Positions 40,724 through 49,738 of a stretch of DNA of 64,000 nt are shown here, one piece after another. The translations under genes were made by a program, and so were the position numbers. Numbering within the stretch: the first letter of the stretch is position 1; every line of letters begins with the position of its first letter. The notes below the pieces were generated by a model. The model saw nothing but the letters and a program-made list of their open reading frames with translations. It searched no databases and was not told where the DNA came from. This DNA comes from Paenibacillus macquariensis (lineage in GTDB: Bacteria; Bacillota; Bacilli; Paenibacillales; Paenibacillaceae): assembly GCF_900156375.1 (NCBI RefSeq), contig NZ_FTNK01000014.1:62001-126000 (forward strand), in the 5' to 3' direction.

Positions 40724-41770
40724 ATGTCTGTAACGATTAAAGATGTTGCTAAAAAAGCTGGCGTCTCTCCCTCTACGGTGTCCCGCGTGCTATCAAATCA
40801 CCCTAGGATTAGTCGTGAAACTTCTCGTAAAGTAAAGATTATTCTAGAGGAAATGGGATATCACCCAAATATCATGGCTCAGAGCCTAGTATCCAAAACA
40901 ACAAATAGCATTTGCGTGATTCTTCCTAAGTCTGCTGAAGAGTTATTCTTGAATTCATTTTTCATGGAATTAGTCCGAGGTATCGTGACACAAGCTAACC
41001 GTTCTGGTTATGATGTCGTGCTTAGTTCTGGAGGAAGTGAGCAAGAGGAAATCGATGTTGTATCCCGCTTAATTAATGGGAAAAGAGTCGATGGTGCCAT
41101 ACTTCTCTATTCGCGTAAAGATGATTCTGTTGTTGAATTTCTGCAAAGCAATAATCACCCTTTCGTCTTAATTGGGCGAAGTGATAAATATCCCAATTTA
41201 CTATCAGTCGATAATGATAATGTTCAGGCCGCTTATGATGCTACCAAGCATATGATTTCCTTCGGGCATAAACGAATTGGATTCGTCAGCGGACCACCTA
41301 ATCATGTACTTTCAGTAGATCGACTTAAGGGATATCAAAGAGCTCTTGAAGAAAGTGGAATTGAAATGCGCAAGGACTGGATTGTTGAAGGAGAATTTCT
41401 TCAAGAAAGTGGATACCGGGCTATGTCATTCTTTATGAATTTACCCGAACGCCCTACGGCCTTAGTTGTGGTAGACGATATTGTATCATTTGGTGTACTA
41501 CGCGGCTTACATGAACTTGGATATAAAGTGCCTGATGATCTAAGTATTGTTAGCTTTAATAATATATCAATTGCAGAACTCTCTAATCCACCATTAAGCA
41601 GTATCGATATTGGTATATATAATCTTGGGTATACTGCTTCACAAGCATTAATCCAATCGATTCAACATCAGGGAGAGCCACAATTTCAGAAAAGACACAT
41701 TATCCCACATCGGCTCGTAGTACGGGAGTCTTCTATGATTTCTGTGGTTGATCAAACTCACCAAATTTAG
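40724..41770 (+). CDS. LacI family transcriptional regulator of maltodextrin use
   Basis: The ATG at 40724 follows GGGAGG; earlier in-frame starts are not supported. The 348-residue protein has the N-terminal helix-turn-helix MSVTIKDVAKKAGVSPSTVSRVLSNHPRISRETSRKV and hinge GYHPNIMAQSLVSK, then a periplasmic-binding-like effector domain. It sits between the alpha-amylase gene (divergent) and pgmB-mapA. Operators with core GCAAACGTTT near malE and pgmB suggest that it controls both, like MalR. The effector is presumably maltose or a maltodextrin. Confidence 0.92.
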   Translation: MSVTIKDVAKKAGVSPSTVSRVLSNHPRISRETSRKVKIILEEMGYHPNIMAQSLVSKTTNSICVILPKSAEELFLNSFFMELVRGIVTQANRSGYDVVLSSGGSEQEEIDVVSRLINGKRVDGAILLYSRKDDSVVEFLQSNNHPFVLIGRSDKYPNLLSVDNDNVQAAYDATKHMISFGHKRIGFVSGPPNHVLSVDRLKGYQRALEESGIEMRKDWIVEGEFLQESGYRAMSFFMNLPERPTALVVVDDIVSFGVLRGLHELGYKVPDDLSIVSFNNISIAELSNPPLSSIDIGIYNLGYTASQALIQSIQHQGEPQFQKRHIIPHRLVVRESSMISVVDQTHQI

Positions 41771-41781
41771 GCATACTAGAG

Positions 41782-41936
41782 ATGAAGCAATTCCTTGCTT
41801 CAGTTATATTGAACAAAATAATACCACTGAAGCAAGTTCTTGCATCAGTTATATTGAACGAAGTAATACCACTGAAGCAAGGAATTGCGTCAGTTATATT
41901 GTTCAAAGTAATATACCTGAAGCAAGCCATTGCTTC
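41782..41936 (+). repeat. Tandem 45-46 bp repeats in the pgmB leader
   Basis: Four hairpins of type GAAGCAA...TTGCTTC start at about 41782, 41828, 41873 and 41918. They are separated by three spacers of type AGTTATATTGAACAAAATAA plus TACCAC. The spacing of 46, 45 and 45 bases keeps the frame mostly open, so a longer pgmB frame appears, but it lies before the ribosome binding site. Confidence 0.88.
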
Positions 41937-41954
41937 ATATATTTTTAAAAGTAG

Positions 41955-41971
41955 TACAAACGTTTGCACAA
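41955..41971 (+). promoter_or_regulatory. LacI-type operator 3 bp before the pgmB ribosome binding site
   Basis: TACAAACGTTTGCACA is near-palindromic around AACGTT and matches the operator before malE. Because it lies just upstream of AAGGAGG, it may work as a roadblock to polymerase coming through the repeats. Confidence 0.6.
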
Positions 41972-41988
41972 ATAAGGAGGAACCCATT

Positions 41989-42663
41989 ATGAACGCTACA
42001 CATTCACCTATACAAGCATGTTTATTTGACCTAGACGGCGTACTTGTTGATACTGCCAAGTATCATTTCTTAGCTTGGAAACGGCTCGCCGATGAATTAG
42101 GATTTGAGTTTACTGAGAAAGATAATGAAAGATTGAAGGGCGTTAGCCGTATGGCTTCCTTAGATATCTTACTTGAAGTTGGTAACGTTCAACTCGATGA
42201 AGCAAGCAAGATTGCACTCGCTGAAAAGAAGAACACCTGGTACGTAGACTACATTTCATCCATGGATGATTCCGAAATCTTACCCGGTTCCCTCTCCTTT
42301 CTTAAAGAGCTGAAACAATATGGGATTAAAGTAGCGTTAGGTTCCGCTAGTAAAAATGCCATGATGATATTAAATAATACCAACTTAGTTCCCTACTTCG
42401 ACGTCATTATTGACGGAACCACAACATCCAATGCCAAACCCGATCCTGAAGTGTTCATACTGGGAGCAAAAGGCGTTCAAGTATCTCCAGAGTATTGTGT
42501 TGTATTCGAGGATGCTGAAGCTGGTATTGAAGCTGCAACCCGTGCAGGCATGCGCAGTATCGGCATTGGATCACAAGGAACACTTACTCAAGCAGAACAC
42601 GTAGTATCTTCACTTGCAGAAATGTCTGTTGAGAAATTACAACGTATCATGACTAGACATTAA
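41989..42663 (+). CDS. pgmB: Beta-phosphoglucomutase
   Basis: The ATG at 41989 (MNATHSPIQACLFDLDGVLVDTAKYH) follows AAGGAGG. The 224-residue HAD-family enzyme has the nucleophile motif DLDGVLVDT (about 13-21), the cap segment RLKGVSRMASLDILLE, GSASKNAMMILN and the acidic motif VVFEDAEAGIEAA. It converts beta-glucose-1-phosphate to glucose-6-phosphate, the product of maltose phosphorylase encoded next. Motif and context agree. Confidence 0.95.
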   Translation: MNATHSPIQACLFDLDGVLVDTAKYHFLAWKRLADELGFEFTEKDNERLKGVSRMASLDILLEVGNVQLDEASKIALAEKKNTWYVDYISSMDDSEILPGSLSFLKELKQYGIKVALGSASKNAMMILNNTNLVPYFDVIIDGTTTSNAKPDPEVFILGAKGVQVSPEYCVVFEDAEAGIEAATRAGMRSIGIGSQGTLTQAEHVVSSLAEMSVEKLQRIMTRH

Positions 42664-42712
42664 TCATATACACACATTACTTAAATCATACTTCTAAAAG
42701 GAGACGATTCAT

Positions 42713-45016
42713 GTGAAACAATATTTACAACTGGATCCTTGGAACATTATTGAAGAAGGATTCGATCCTCATCATCATGAAATATCAGAAAGTGTTTTCA
42801 GTATTGGTAACGGCTATATGGGACAACGAGCTAATTTTGAGGAAGTCTACAGTGGATCCTCCCTTCAAGGTAGTTATATGGCTGGTGTATATTATCCCGA
42901 TAAAACACGTGTAGGATGGTGGAAGAATGGCTATCCAGAATACTTCGCCAAAGTATTAAACGCCACCAACTGGATTGGGATTAACGTCCTTATTGACGGT
43001 GAAACTCTTGATCTAGCTGTATGCAAGGTTAAAGACTTCGTACGTGTACTTAATATGAAAGAAGGAACCCTTTCTCGTAGCTTTATTGCCGAGACGCCAG
43101 AAGGGAAAATCGTAAAAATTGAAGCCTTGCGCTTCATTAGCATTGCTCACAAAGAAATTGGAGCGATTCGATACGCAGTAACGGCACTGAATTTCAGTGG
43201 TTCACTTTCCCTGACTCCATACTTAGATGGCGATGTATCTAACAAAGACTCGAATTATGATGAAAAGTTCTGGTTAGAAGTGTTCAAAGAAGTTACTCCA
43301 GAGGATGCTGCGCTAACGATCAAGACGAAGAAACTCGACTTCCACATCACATCGGTTATGGCCTATAACCTACTCAAGAATGGCGAACTTATTACTGTAA
43401 CACCTGAAATGATCCATCAAGATAAATATGTAGCTCATCAGTTACAACTCGAGGTACAAGAGAATGATCAGATCGTCCTCTACAAATATGTTGCGAATGT
43501 CACTTCTCGCGATCATGATTGTGATCAGTTATTAACAGTAGGACGTTCACTTCTTACTTCGGCAATGGAGCTAGGATTCGAAACGCTCCTTCATGAACAT
43601 CTTACTGCGTGGGATGTGAAATGGCGTGAAAGTGACATTGTCATCGAAGGAGACGTAGCTGCACAACAAGCGATTCGTTTTAACATTTTCCAGCTTAATC
43701 AGACCTACACTGGCGAAGATGACCGTCTTAACATTGGACCCAAAGGATTTACAGGAGAGAAATATGGCGGAAGTACGTATTGGGACACCGAAGCTTATTG
43801 CCTTCCCTTCTATCTCAGTACAGCAGATGCATCCATTGCGCGTAATCTCTTGATCTATCGTTACAAGCACCTTGAGAAAGCAAAAGAAAATGCAAGGAAG
43901 CTTGGCTTCAGTAAAGGTGCACTATTCCCTATGGTGACCATGAACGGAGAAGAATGTCATAACGAATGGGAAATTACTTTTGAAGAAATCCACCGTAACG
44001 GTGCTATCGCTTATGCTATTTATAATTATGTTAATTATACTGGGGATACGGCCTACCTGGGTCAATATGGTCTTGAAGTCCTTGCTGAAATTTCGCGATT
44101 CTGGGAAGAACGTGTCAATTATGTTCCTGCCAAAGATCAATATATGATGTTAGGTGTTACTGGCCCTAATGAATACGAGAATAACGTCAATAACAACTGG
44201 TATACGAATAGCATGGCAGTCTGGACAATGAAATACACCCTAGAAGTCCTGAATAATCTACACAAGAATGAACCATCATTATACGATGATCTTATTGCGA
44301 AGCTACATCTTACAGCAGATGAAACGACCAAATGGAGCGATATCATCTCCAAAATGTACTACCCGCATGATGAAGAACGTCAAATATTCTTACAACAGGA
44401 TGGATTCTTAGATAAAGATCTAACACCTGTGAAAGAACTAGACCCTTCCAATTTACCATTGAATCAACAATGGTCTTGGGATCGTATCCTTCGTTCTGCG
44501 TATATTAAACAAGCAGATGTACTACAAGGAATTTTCACACTAAGAGACCAGTTCGATCTAGATACCGTCAAACGTAACTTTGATTTCTATGAACCACTTA
44601 CGGTACATGAATCTTCCCTTTCCCCTTGTGTACATTCCATTCTGGCTTGCGAGTTGGGGTACAAAGAAAAGGCTTATGAAATGTATCTACGTACTTCTCG
44701 TCTAGATCTAGACAATTATAACAACGATACCGAAGATGGGTGTCACACAACAAGTATGGCAGGAACTTGGATGTCTGTTGTACAAGGTTTTGGAGGCTTA
44801 CGTGTTCAGAATGGCGTGCTAAGCTTGAATCCATTCAACCCTGGACATTGGAAATCATTCTCTTTCAAAGTGATGTTCCGGAACTCACGTCTTAAAGTTA
44901 CTGTTGGTGAGCACGATGTAACTGTCAGCAATGAGACCGAAGCATCTATCAACGTCAATGTATACGGAAGTAATTATACCGTTAACGGACTGAGTCAGAT
45001 CAAAGTCAGCCTATAG
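42713..45016 (+). CDS. mapA: Maltose phosphorylase (GH65)
   Basis: The GTG start at 42713 follows AAAAGGAG 9 bases upstream. The 767-residue enzyme splits maltose with phosphate into glucose and beta-glucose-1-phosphate. The catalytic acid is E487 in GVTGPNEYENNVNNNWYTN, the numbering used for the Lactobacillus brevis enzyme. KQYLQLDPWNIIEEGFDP and GNGYMGQRANFEE near the N-terminus and DTEDGCHTTSMAGTW near the C-terminus are also GH65 signatures. Trehalose or kojibiose activity cannot be excluded by sequence alone, but pgmB and mal context favour maltose. Confidence 0.95.
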   Translation: MKQYLQLDPWNIIEEGFDPHHHEISESVFSIGNGYMGQRANFEEVYSGSSLQGSYMAGVYYPDKTRVGWWKNGYPEYFAKVLNATNWIGINVLIDGETLDLAVCKVKDFVRVLNMKEGTLSRSFIAETPEGKIVKIEALRFISIAHKEIGAIRYAVTALNFSGSLSLTPYLDGDVSNKDSNYDEKFWLEVFKEVTPEDAALTIKTKKLDFHITSVMAYNLLKNGELITVTPEMIHQDKYVAHQLQLEVQENDQIVLYKYVANVTSRDHDCDQLLTVGRSLLTSAMELGFETLLHEHLTAWDVKWRESDIVIEGDVAAQQAIRFNIFQLNQTYTGEDDRLNIGPKGFTGEKYGGSTYWDTEAYCLPFYLSTADASIARNLLIYRYKHLEKAKENARKLGFSKGALFPMVTMNGEECHNEWEITFEEIHRNGAIAYAIYNYVNYTGDTAYLGQYGLEVLAEISRFWEERVNYVPAKDQYMMLGVTGPNEYENNVNNNWYTNSMAVWTMKYTLEVLNNLHKNEPSLYDDLIAKLHLTADETTKWSDIISKMYYPHDEERQIFLQQDGFLDKDLTPVKELDPSNLPLNQQWSWDRILRSAYIKQADVLQGIFTLRDQFDLDTVKRNFDFYEPLTVHESSLSPCVHSILACELGYKEKAYEMYLRTSRLDLDNYNNDTEDGCHTTSMAGTWMSVVQGFGGLRVQNGVLSLNPFNPGHWKSFSFKVMFRNSRLKVTVGEHDVTVSNETEASINVNVYGSNYTVNGLSQIKVSL

Positions 45017-45022
45017 TCATAC

Positions 45023-45062
45023 AAAAAGACCCCACTACCTTACCATAGGTGTGGGGTCCTCA
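45023..45062 (+). terminator. Terminator after mapA
   Basis: GACCCCAC (45028-45035) pairs with GTGGGGTC (45051-45058); the left flank is an A-run and the right flank CTCATTT, so it may also end the opposing EAL gene. Confidence 0.75.
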
Positions 45063-45108
45063 TTTATGTATTCTTCTTTTCTAATGTTTCACTATGCTGA
45101 ACTCTGTG

Positions 45109-46140
45109 CTAAATCACCATACCAAGGGGTGGGCGCTCAGAAGGCTTCCCGAATAAATATCCTTGGGCCAAATGAATACCTGCGTTTTTACAAAATTGAA
45201 AATCTTCATATCGTTCTATTCCCTCAGCCAATACCTGACCATTAAATTGAATTGCCGCTTCCGTTATTCGAGTGATTTCCCGTTGCTTGATCGGATCTTG
45301 ATCACAGTGGTCAATAAGGCTACGGTCAATCTTGACGTAGTCAGGCTTCAAATCTGACATCAGCTCCACTGTAGAATAGCCAGATCCCACATCATCTAAT
45401 GCAACAGACATGCCCTTCTCTCGATAAAGATCAAAAATACGTAATAATTGCGGTATATGTTCTATATTCTCCGTTTCTACTACTTCAAAAACAAAATCGT
45501 TGGGATCCAAATTCAAACGATCAATCGTCTCAAATGTTTCACTTATACAATACTTCGGATTATTTATGGTTGAAGGTAAGAAGTTAATAAATCTTTTGAA
45601 ACCATTTGGGACCCATAGTGCACTAGTCTTGATGGCGGTAATCTGTGCTGCACGATCCAACAAAGAATGTAATCCTGTCTCCCGGGCTACCTCAAACAAC
45701 TGATAAGGTTGAAAAGAACAATCTCCATGTGCAGGTCGCAACAAAAATTCAAATCCCATGATTTGTTCATTCGTATCTACAATGGGTTGCATGTGGCTAG
45801 CGAATTTCTCAAATCTAATAATATCCACAACACTTTGATTTTCCACCCTAGCCTCCATCTGAATTACTGGGATCCACGGACTATAGACAGCACGTTCCCC
45901 TAATCCCGTTATAGAGATTTTCATGTAAGTTCGGTCATACTTTGGAAGTATTCGTAAACAATGCAACAGATTGAGTATCTCCTCTTTCTTTCTGTAAGAT
46001 ACCACCGTACAATCAGCGATAACTTCCGCACCCATTCCTTGTTCCAGTAAGCTATTCATAAGTGTTGTATTAACGGGCTTGATCCGTACGATTCCTTGAT
46101 TTTCTATTGGTTGTTTGAGGGTACCTCCGCTGCAACTCAT
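45109..46140 (-). CDS. EAL domain protein (probable c-di-GMP phosphodiesterase)
   Basis: The ATG at 46140 lies 6 bases after AAGGAGG. The 343-residue protein has an N-terminal region of unknown type (about 1-105) and an EAL domain from about 110. The domain has EFLLRP (EAL position), NFLPSTI, FEVVETE, ALDDVGSGYS (DDFG loop), DYVKIDRSLI, LAEGIE and LAQGYLFGKP. The metal-binding and catalytic residues (E, N, E, DD, K, E) appear intact, so activity is likely. No membrane segment is evident. Confidence 0.88.
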   Translation of the reverse strand: MSCSGGTLKQPIENQGIVRIKPVNTTLMNSLLEQGMGAEVIADCTVVSYRKKEEILNLLHCLRILPKYDRTYMKISITGLGERAVYSPWIPVIQMEARVENQSVVDIIRFEKFASHMQPIVDTNEQIMGFEFLLRPAHGDCSFQPYQLFEVARETGLHSLLDRAAQITAIKTSALWVPNGFKRFINFLPSTINNPKYCISETFETIDRLNLDPNDFVFEVVETENIEHIPQLLRIFDLYREKGMSVALDDVGSGYSTVELMSDLKPDYVKIDRSLIDHCDQDPIKQREITRITEAAIQFNGQVLAEGIERYEDFQFCKNAGIHLAQGYLFGKPSERPPLGMVI

Positions 46141-46226
46141 GAACATCCTCCTTGCATATATTGACGAAAAATGTTGAATTCATTATAACATGCCAACCAG
46201 ATATTAGGTGTTAAATTTATTACTAT

Positions 46227-46255
46227 AGAAAAAGCCTGAGACATTGTCCCAGACT
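46227..46255 (-). terminator. Terminator after PNPOx-like gene
   Basis: AGTCTGGGAC pairs with GTCTCAGGCT (minus reading, with two G-T pairs) and is followed by a T-run. Confidence 0.7.
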
Positions 46256-46267
46256 TACGCTATTAGT

Positions 46268-46684
46268 TTATGCAAACCATTCCCTTTGGTGGCCATCCTT
46301 CTCCGTATAAAGAATATGAGTGGGTTGGATATTAAGAATGATATATTCAGGATCTTGGGGTCCATTAAACCACTTTTTCAGATCATCATTCCATACTTTG
46401 TCCTTTAATCTATCATCAGTGCAGATGGAGCAAGTTCCTTCAAAGACGATGTCTTCTTTACTTCCACCGATCTCATACCCAATCAGCAAGGATACATGTG
46501 GATTATCTTCTAGTTCTTCAACCTTATGCGTTCTACGGTTCGTTGCTAAATAAATACTCAACCCTTCATTATATAGCACCATATATCTCTGCTTTGGTTT
46601 ATTTCCCTCAATCGTCGCCAGAGAACAAAGCTTATTACGATCCAATGCTTTCGATATTTCTTGCTCTGTTAAGGTTCTTTCCAT
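46268..46684 (-). CDS. Pyridoxamine 5'-phosphate oxidase-like flavin-binding protein
   Basis: The 138-residue protein has the split-barrel pattern: helix LTEQEISKALDRNKLCSLATIEGNKPKQRYMVLY, then LSIYLATNRRTHKVEELEDNPHVSLLIGY. This matches general stress protein 26/PNPOx-like families that bind FMN or F420-like cofactors. It is shorter than true PdxH (over 200 residues), so vitamin B6 synthesis is unlikely. It is transcribed alone. Confidence 0.82.
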   Translation of the reverse strand: MERTLTEQEISKALDRNKLCSLATIEGNKPKQRYMVLYNEGLSIYLATNRRTHKVEELEDNPHVSLLIGYEIGGSKEDIVFEGTCSICTDDRLKDKVWNDDLKKWFNGPQDPEYIILNIQPTHILYTEKDGHQREWFA

Positions 46685-46884
46685 AGGAATATTATTTCCT
46701 TTCTCATATTAATGTGATAAACAACATATACCCCTTAAGTGTACCCACCTCAACTTATAAAATTCAGATTGGAATGGTTTGCGAATCCACCCTTTTTATG
46801 AATGACTCCGTGTTCTGGTTAAAGTATGATAGGAATGTCACAACAGAGACGAACTACACTCAAAGAAGGAGTTATATATCATTA

Positions 46885-48063
46885 ATGAAACGGATAATAT
46901 GGATTGGATGTTTGTCTTATTTCTTAATTGGTTTAGCACATGTTGTATTAGGTTCCGTGCTTCCTGTCATCTTAGAGCATTATGGTCGAGAGTATAGCGA
47001 GGGTGGAACACTGATCTTTGCACAGTTCGCAGGGTTTTTGGGAGGTGTGATGCTCTCATCAACGATTAATCGCCGGCTTGGAAAACGAAGGGGACTGATG
47101 CTCGCCATTGGAATGTTATTTGTGGCTGAGCTAGTATATACAACTCTTCCTCCGTGGGAATGGATGTATGTTACCGGTGTCATTGCCGGATTCGGATTTG
47201 GTATGATCGAAGCCGTTATCGGAACGATTATCATCGCTGCGATAACGGAAAAGACCGCGGTAGCTATGAGTAGACTAGAAGTTTTCTTCGGGATAGGTGC
47301 TATGCTCATGCCATTGATCGCTAGTGGTATGATCTCATTGGGATGGTGGCAGTGGTCGTTTCTTGTCGTGTCTGCCTTTGCCCTAATCACGTTTCTATTC
47401 TGGGCAAAGGGTTCCTTCGGAACATTAGATGCCATGCTAAATGCAAGCGATCATACCTCAAGAAAACAAAAGACTGTAGTATATACGAAAAGGCAGATGC
47501 GAACGCTAGTCGTATTTATTCTCTTCTTCTTTCTATATGTCGGAGTAGAAATGAGCTTAGCTAATTTCATGCCCTCCATGCTCATAGAGAAGATGGGAAT
47601 GGACAAAGCAGGCGCCGCACTTAGCGTTACTTTCTTTTGGATTGCGATGTCATGTGGCAGGTTATTTGCTGGTTATATCGCTGAGAAAATTCGTTATAAA
47701 TCCTATGTCCTTTTTAGTAGCTTATCTTCACTATTGATGTTGAGTCTCTTCCCCTTAACGAATCATGTCTGGTCCGCTTTCTTGGTTATTACCTTACTGG
47801 GTCTGTTCATGTCGGGGATCTTCTCAATTACATTAGTGTTTGCCAATAAGCTCATGCCTGGTACTGAGGAATCAACGACTAGCTTTCTAATCGCTTCTGG
47901 TGGCATGGGAGGCGCTATTCTTCCGCTAATCACAGGCTGGAGCATGGACCATTTAGTCGTTAACCAATCCGCCGGAATGCTTGCCATGTTCACTGTTGGG
48001 TTATGTATCCTCAGCATAGTTGCATTCCAAGTTCAGCGTAAGCATGATCATGAACAAGCTTAA
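46885..48063 (+). CDS. MFS transporter
   Basis: Start MKRIIWIGCLSYFLIGLAHVVLGSVLP at 46885 has AGGAG 13 bases upstream, a rather long gap; the 57 upstream codons are polar and not part of the fold. The 392-residue protein has twelve predicted helices with a central loop (about 195-225). The RRLGKRRG segment after helix 2 is the typical MFS loop motif. Distant similarity to FucP-like sugar carriers is possible, but the substrate is unknown. Confidence 0.85.
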   Translation: MKRIIWIGCLSYFLIGLAHVVLGSVLPVILEHYGREYSEGGTLIFAQFAGFLGGVMLSSTINRRLGKRRGLMLAIGMLFVAELVYTTLPPWEWMYVTGVIAGFGFGMIEAVIGTIIIAAITEKTAVAMSRLEVFFGIGAMLMPLIASGMISLGWWQWSFLVVSAFALITFLFWAKGSFGTLDAMLNASDHTSRKQKTVVYTKRQMRTLVVFILFFFLYVGVEMSLANFMPSMLIEKMGMDKAGAALSVTFFWIAMSCGRLFAGYIAEKIRYKSYVLFSSLSSLLMLSLFPLTNHVWSAFLVITLLGLFMSGIFSITLVFANKLMPGTEESTTSFLIASGGMGGAILPLITGWSMDHLVVNQSAGMLAMFTVGLCILSIVAFQVQRKHDHEQA

Positions 48064-48173
48064 TTCGTAACATAAGTGCCTTGATACGATACCGTTCTCA
48101 ACATTATTATCTTTGTTACTAGACACCTTAACAGTACTGGATTATAATTCATGTAGAAATACCCTAACTTCAT

Positions 48174-48275
48174 AAGTACCAGGGGTGCTGGAATAATTGG
48201 CCGGCTGAGAGTGTGTCCCACATGACACTGACCCTTATACCTGATCTGGGTAATGCCAGCGTAGGAACGTAACCG
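48174..48275 (+). promoter_or_regulatory. TPP riboswitch (THI box)
   Basis: The blocks GGGGTGCTGG (48182), GGCTGAGAG (48203), GACCCTTATACCTGATCTGG (48230-48249) and GTAATGCCAGCGTAGG (48250-48265) are the conserved THI-box sequence. TPP binding lowers expression of thiamine synthesis or uptake genes. A terminator follows 37 nt downstream. Confidence 0.96.
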
Positions 48276-48311
48276 ATATGATTTCTGTACATATCTATCT
48301 TGCGCCCACAT

Positions 48312-48339
48312 GCGTCCCGATTACGGGGCGCTTTTTTTG
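48312..48339 (+). terminator. TPP-controlled terminator
   Basis: GCGTCCCG (48312-48319) pairs with CGGGGCGC (48324-48331) with one G-T pair, followed by seven T residues. It is the expression platform of the riboswitch. Confidence 0.88.
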
Positions 48340-48392
48340 TCGAATACTAACAAGACTTGTCGAATGACAAGTCGGAACAGAGGAGAGATCGG

Positions 48393-49403
48393 ATGAGAAA
48401 GAGAAGAACACAGATGTCATTACTTCTAATGTGCTTGCTATTAATCGTAATAGCCGGTTGTGGAGCTAACAAGAATGCAGATGTAAATTCAACCGAGCCT
48501 AAGAAATTGCGAGACATCAAGGTCGTGTTGGACTGGACTCCTAATACCAATCATACGGGACTCTATGTAGCGAAAGATCAAGGGTATTATGAAGCAGAAG
48601 GACTCAGCGTTGAGATCATCCAACCAGGTGAGGGTGGAGCCGATACGATGGTCGCATCAGGGGCTGTCCCTTTTGGAATTAGTTATCAGGAGGGTGTAAC
48701 GCAAGCAAGAACACAAGATGTACCTCTCGTCTCTATTGCAGCAGTAATCCAGCATAACACCTCTGGGTTCGCAGCACCTGTAGACCGGAACATTAAATCT
48801 CCTACAGATTTCGAAGGCAAAACGTATGGCGGTTGGGGTTCTCCTATTGAAGAAGCCGTGATGAGTTCCATCATGGAGAAAGATAAAGGCGATGTTAAGA
48901 AGGTTAAGATCATTAATATGGGTGACGCTGATTATTTCACTGCGGTTAAGCGTGATATCGATTTCGCTTGGATATTCTATGCTTGGACGGGTATCGAAGC
49001 TGAATTACGTAAACAACCACTCGATATGTTATATGTGAAAGATTACGCACCAGAGCTTGATTACTACACCCCTGTTATCGTAACGAATGAGAAGCAGATC
49101 AAGGATGACCCAGAGTTAGTTAGAGCTTTCCTTAAAGCTACTGCCAAAGGGTATCAACTCGCTATTGATAATCCAGAACAAGCAGCTGATATCCTTAGTA
49201 AAGCCGTCCCTGAGTTGGATAAGGATCTAGTCCTAGCTAGTCAGAAATGGCTTAGTCCACGTTATACTGATGATGCACCTCGTTGGGGTGAGCAGAAGGC
49301 ATCCGTATGGCAGGGTTATACCGATTGGATGTTACAGCATAAGCTTCTAGATAAACAGATTGATATTAATCAAGCCTATACCAATGATTTTTTAGCGAAG
49401 TAA
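48393..49403 (+). CDS. thiY: ABC substrate-binding lipoprotein for thiamine pyrimidine precursor (ThiY-like)
   Basis: The ATG at 48393 follows GAGGAGAG. The 336-residue protein has a lipoprotein signal ending VIAGC and an NMT1/THI5-like domain: VVLDWTPNTNHTGLYVAKDQGYYEAEGL, GEGGADTMVASGAVPFGISYQEG and YGGWGSPIEEAVM. ThiY proteins bind formylaminopyrimidine salvaged from degraded thiamine. The TPP riboswitch and the ThiX/ThiZ genes support this. Confidence 0.93.
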   Translation: MRKRRTQMSLLLMCLLLIVIAGCGANKNADVNSTEPKKLRDIKVVLDWTPNTNHTGLYVAKDQGYYEAEGLSVEIIQPGEGGADTMVASGAVPFGISYQEGVTQARTQDVPLVSIAAVIQHNTSGFAAPVDRNIKSPTDFEGKTYGGWGSPIEEAVMSSIMEKDKGDVKKVKIINMGDADYFTAVKRDIDFAWIFYAWTGIEAELRKQPLDMLYVKDYAPELDYYTPVIVTNEKQIKDDPELVRAFLKATAKGYQLAIDNPEQAADILSKAVPELDKDLVLASQKWLSPRYTDDAPRWGEQKASVWQGYTDWMLQHKLLDKQIDINQAYTNDFLAK

Positions 49404-49444
49404 CGAATCACTCAAACCCATCTTGAAAGGATGAACATATAATC

Positions 49445-49738
49445 ATGGCAAACACATTATTGAGCATTCAAGTTATTCCGAAGACACCTGGAAATGAAGA
49501 TTCTATTCCTTATGTAGATCGTGCAATTGAGGTCATCCAACAATCCGGCGTGAAGCACGAGGTTCATCCACTGGAGACTACTATGGAAGGTGAACTTAGC
49601 GAGTTATTAGACATCGTGAAGAACATGCATGAGGCGCTTGTCGCTGCGGGTAGCCCTAGTGTTATTTCTCAGATTAAAATCGCACACAATCCAAACGGCA
49701 TCAGCATGGATAAGTTAACGGAGAAATATCGTCCATGA
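49445..49738 (+). CDS. YkoF/MTH1187-like thiamine-binding protein
   Basis: A 97-residue protein beginning MANTLLSIQVIPKTPGNEDSIPYVDRAIEVIQQSG, with HPLETTMEGELSELLDIVKNMHEAL. It matches single-domain MTH1187/YkoF proteins, which bind thiamine or HMP. It lies between thiY and thiX and overlaps the thiX start by 4 bases. It may carry the pyrimidine inside the cell or regulate uptake. Compare the homologue at 12078-12380. Confidence 0.87.
   Translation: MANTLLSIQVIPKTPGNEDSIPYVDRAIEVIQQSGVKHEVHPLETTMEGELSELLDIVKNMHEALVAAGSPSVISQIKIAHNPNGISMDKLTEKYRP

Noticed and set aside
41782-41936. Possible CRISPR array
   Set aside because: The repeated part includes both hairpin and spacer sequence, copies are not separated by unique spacers, and no cas gene is present. 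The same reasoning excludes the repeats at 12393, 22663 and 29074.
41782-41988. N-terminal extension of the pgmB frame
   Set aside because: The 69 codons translate the 45-bp repeats; the HAD domain begins right after the ATG at 41989, which has AAGGAGG.
48060-48311. Minus-strand frame of 83 codons over the TPP riboswitch
   Set aside because: It is antisense to the conserved riboswitch and has no coding signature.
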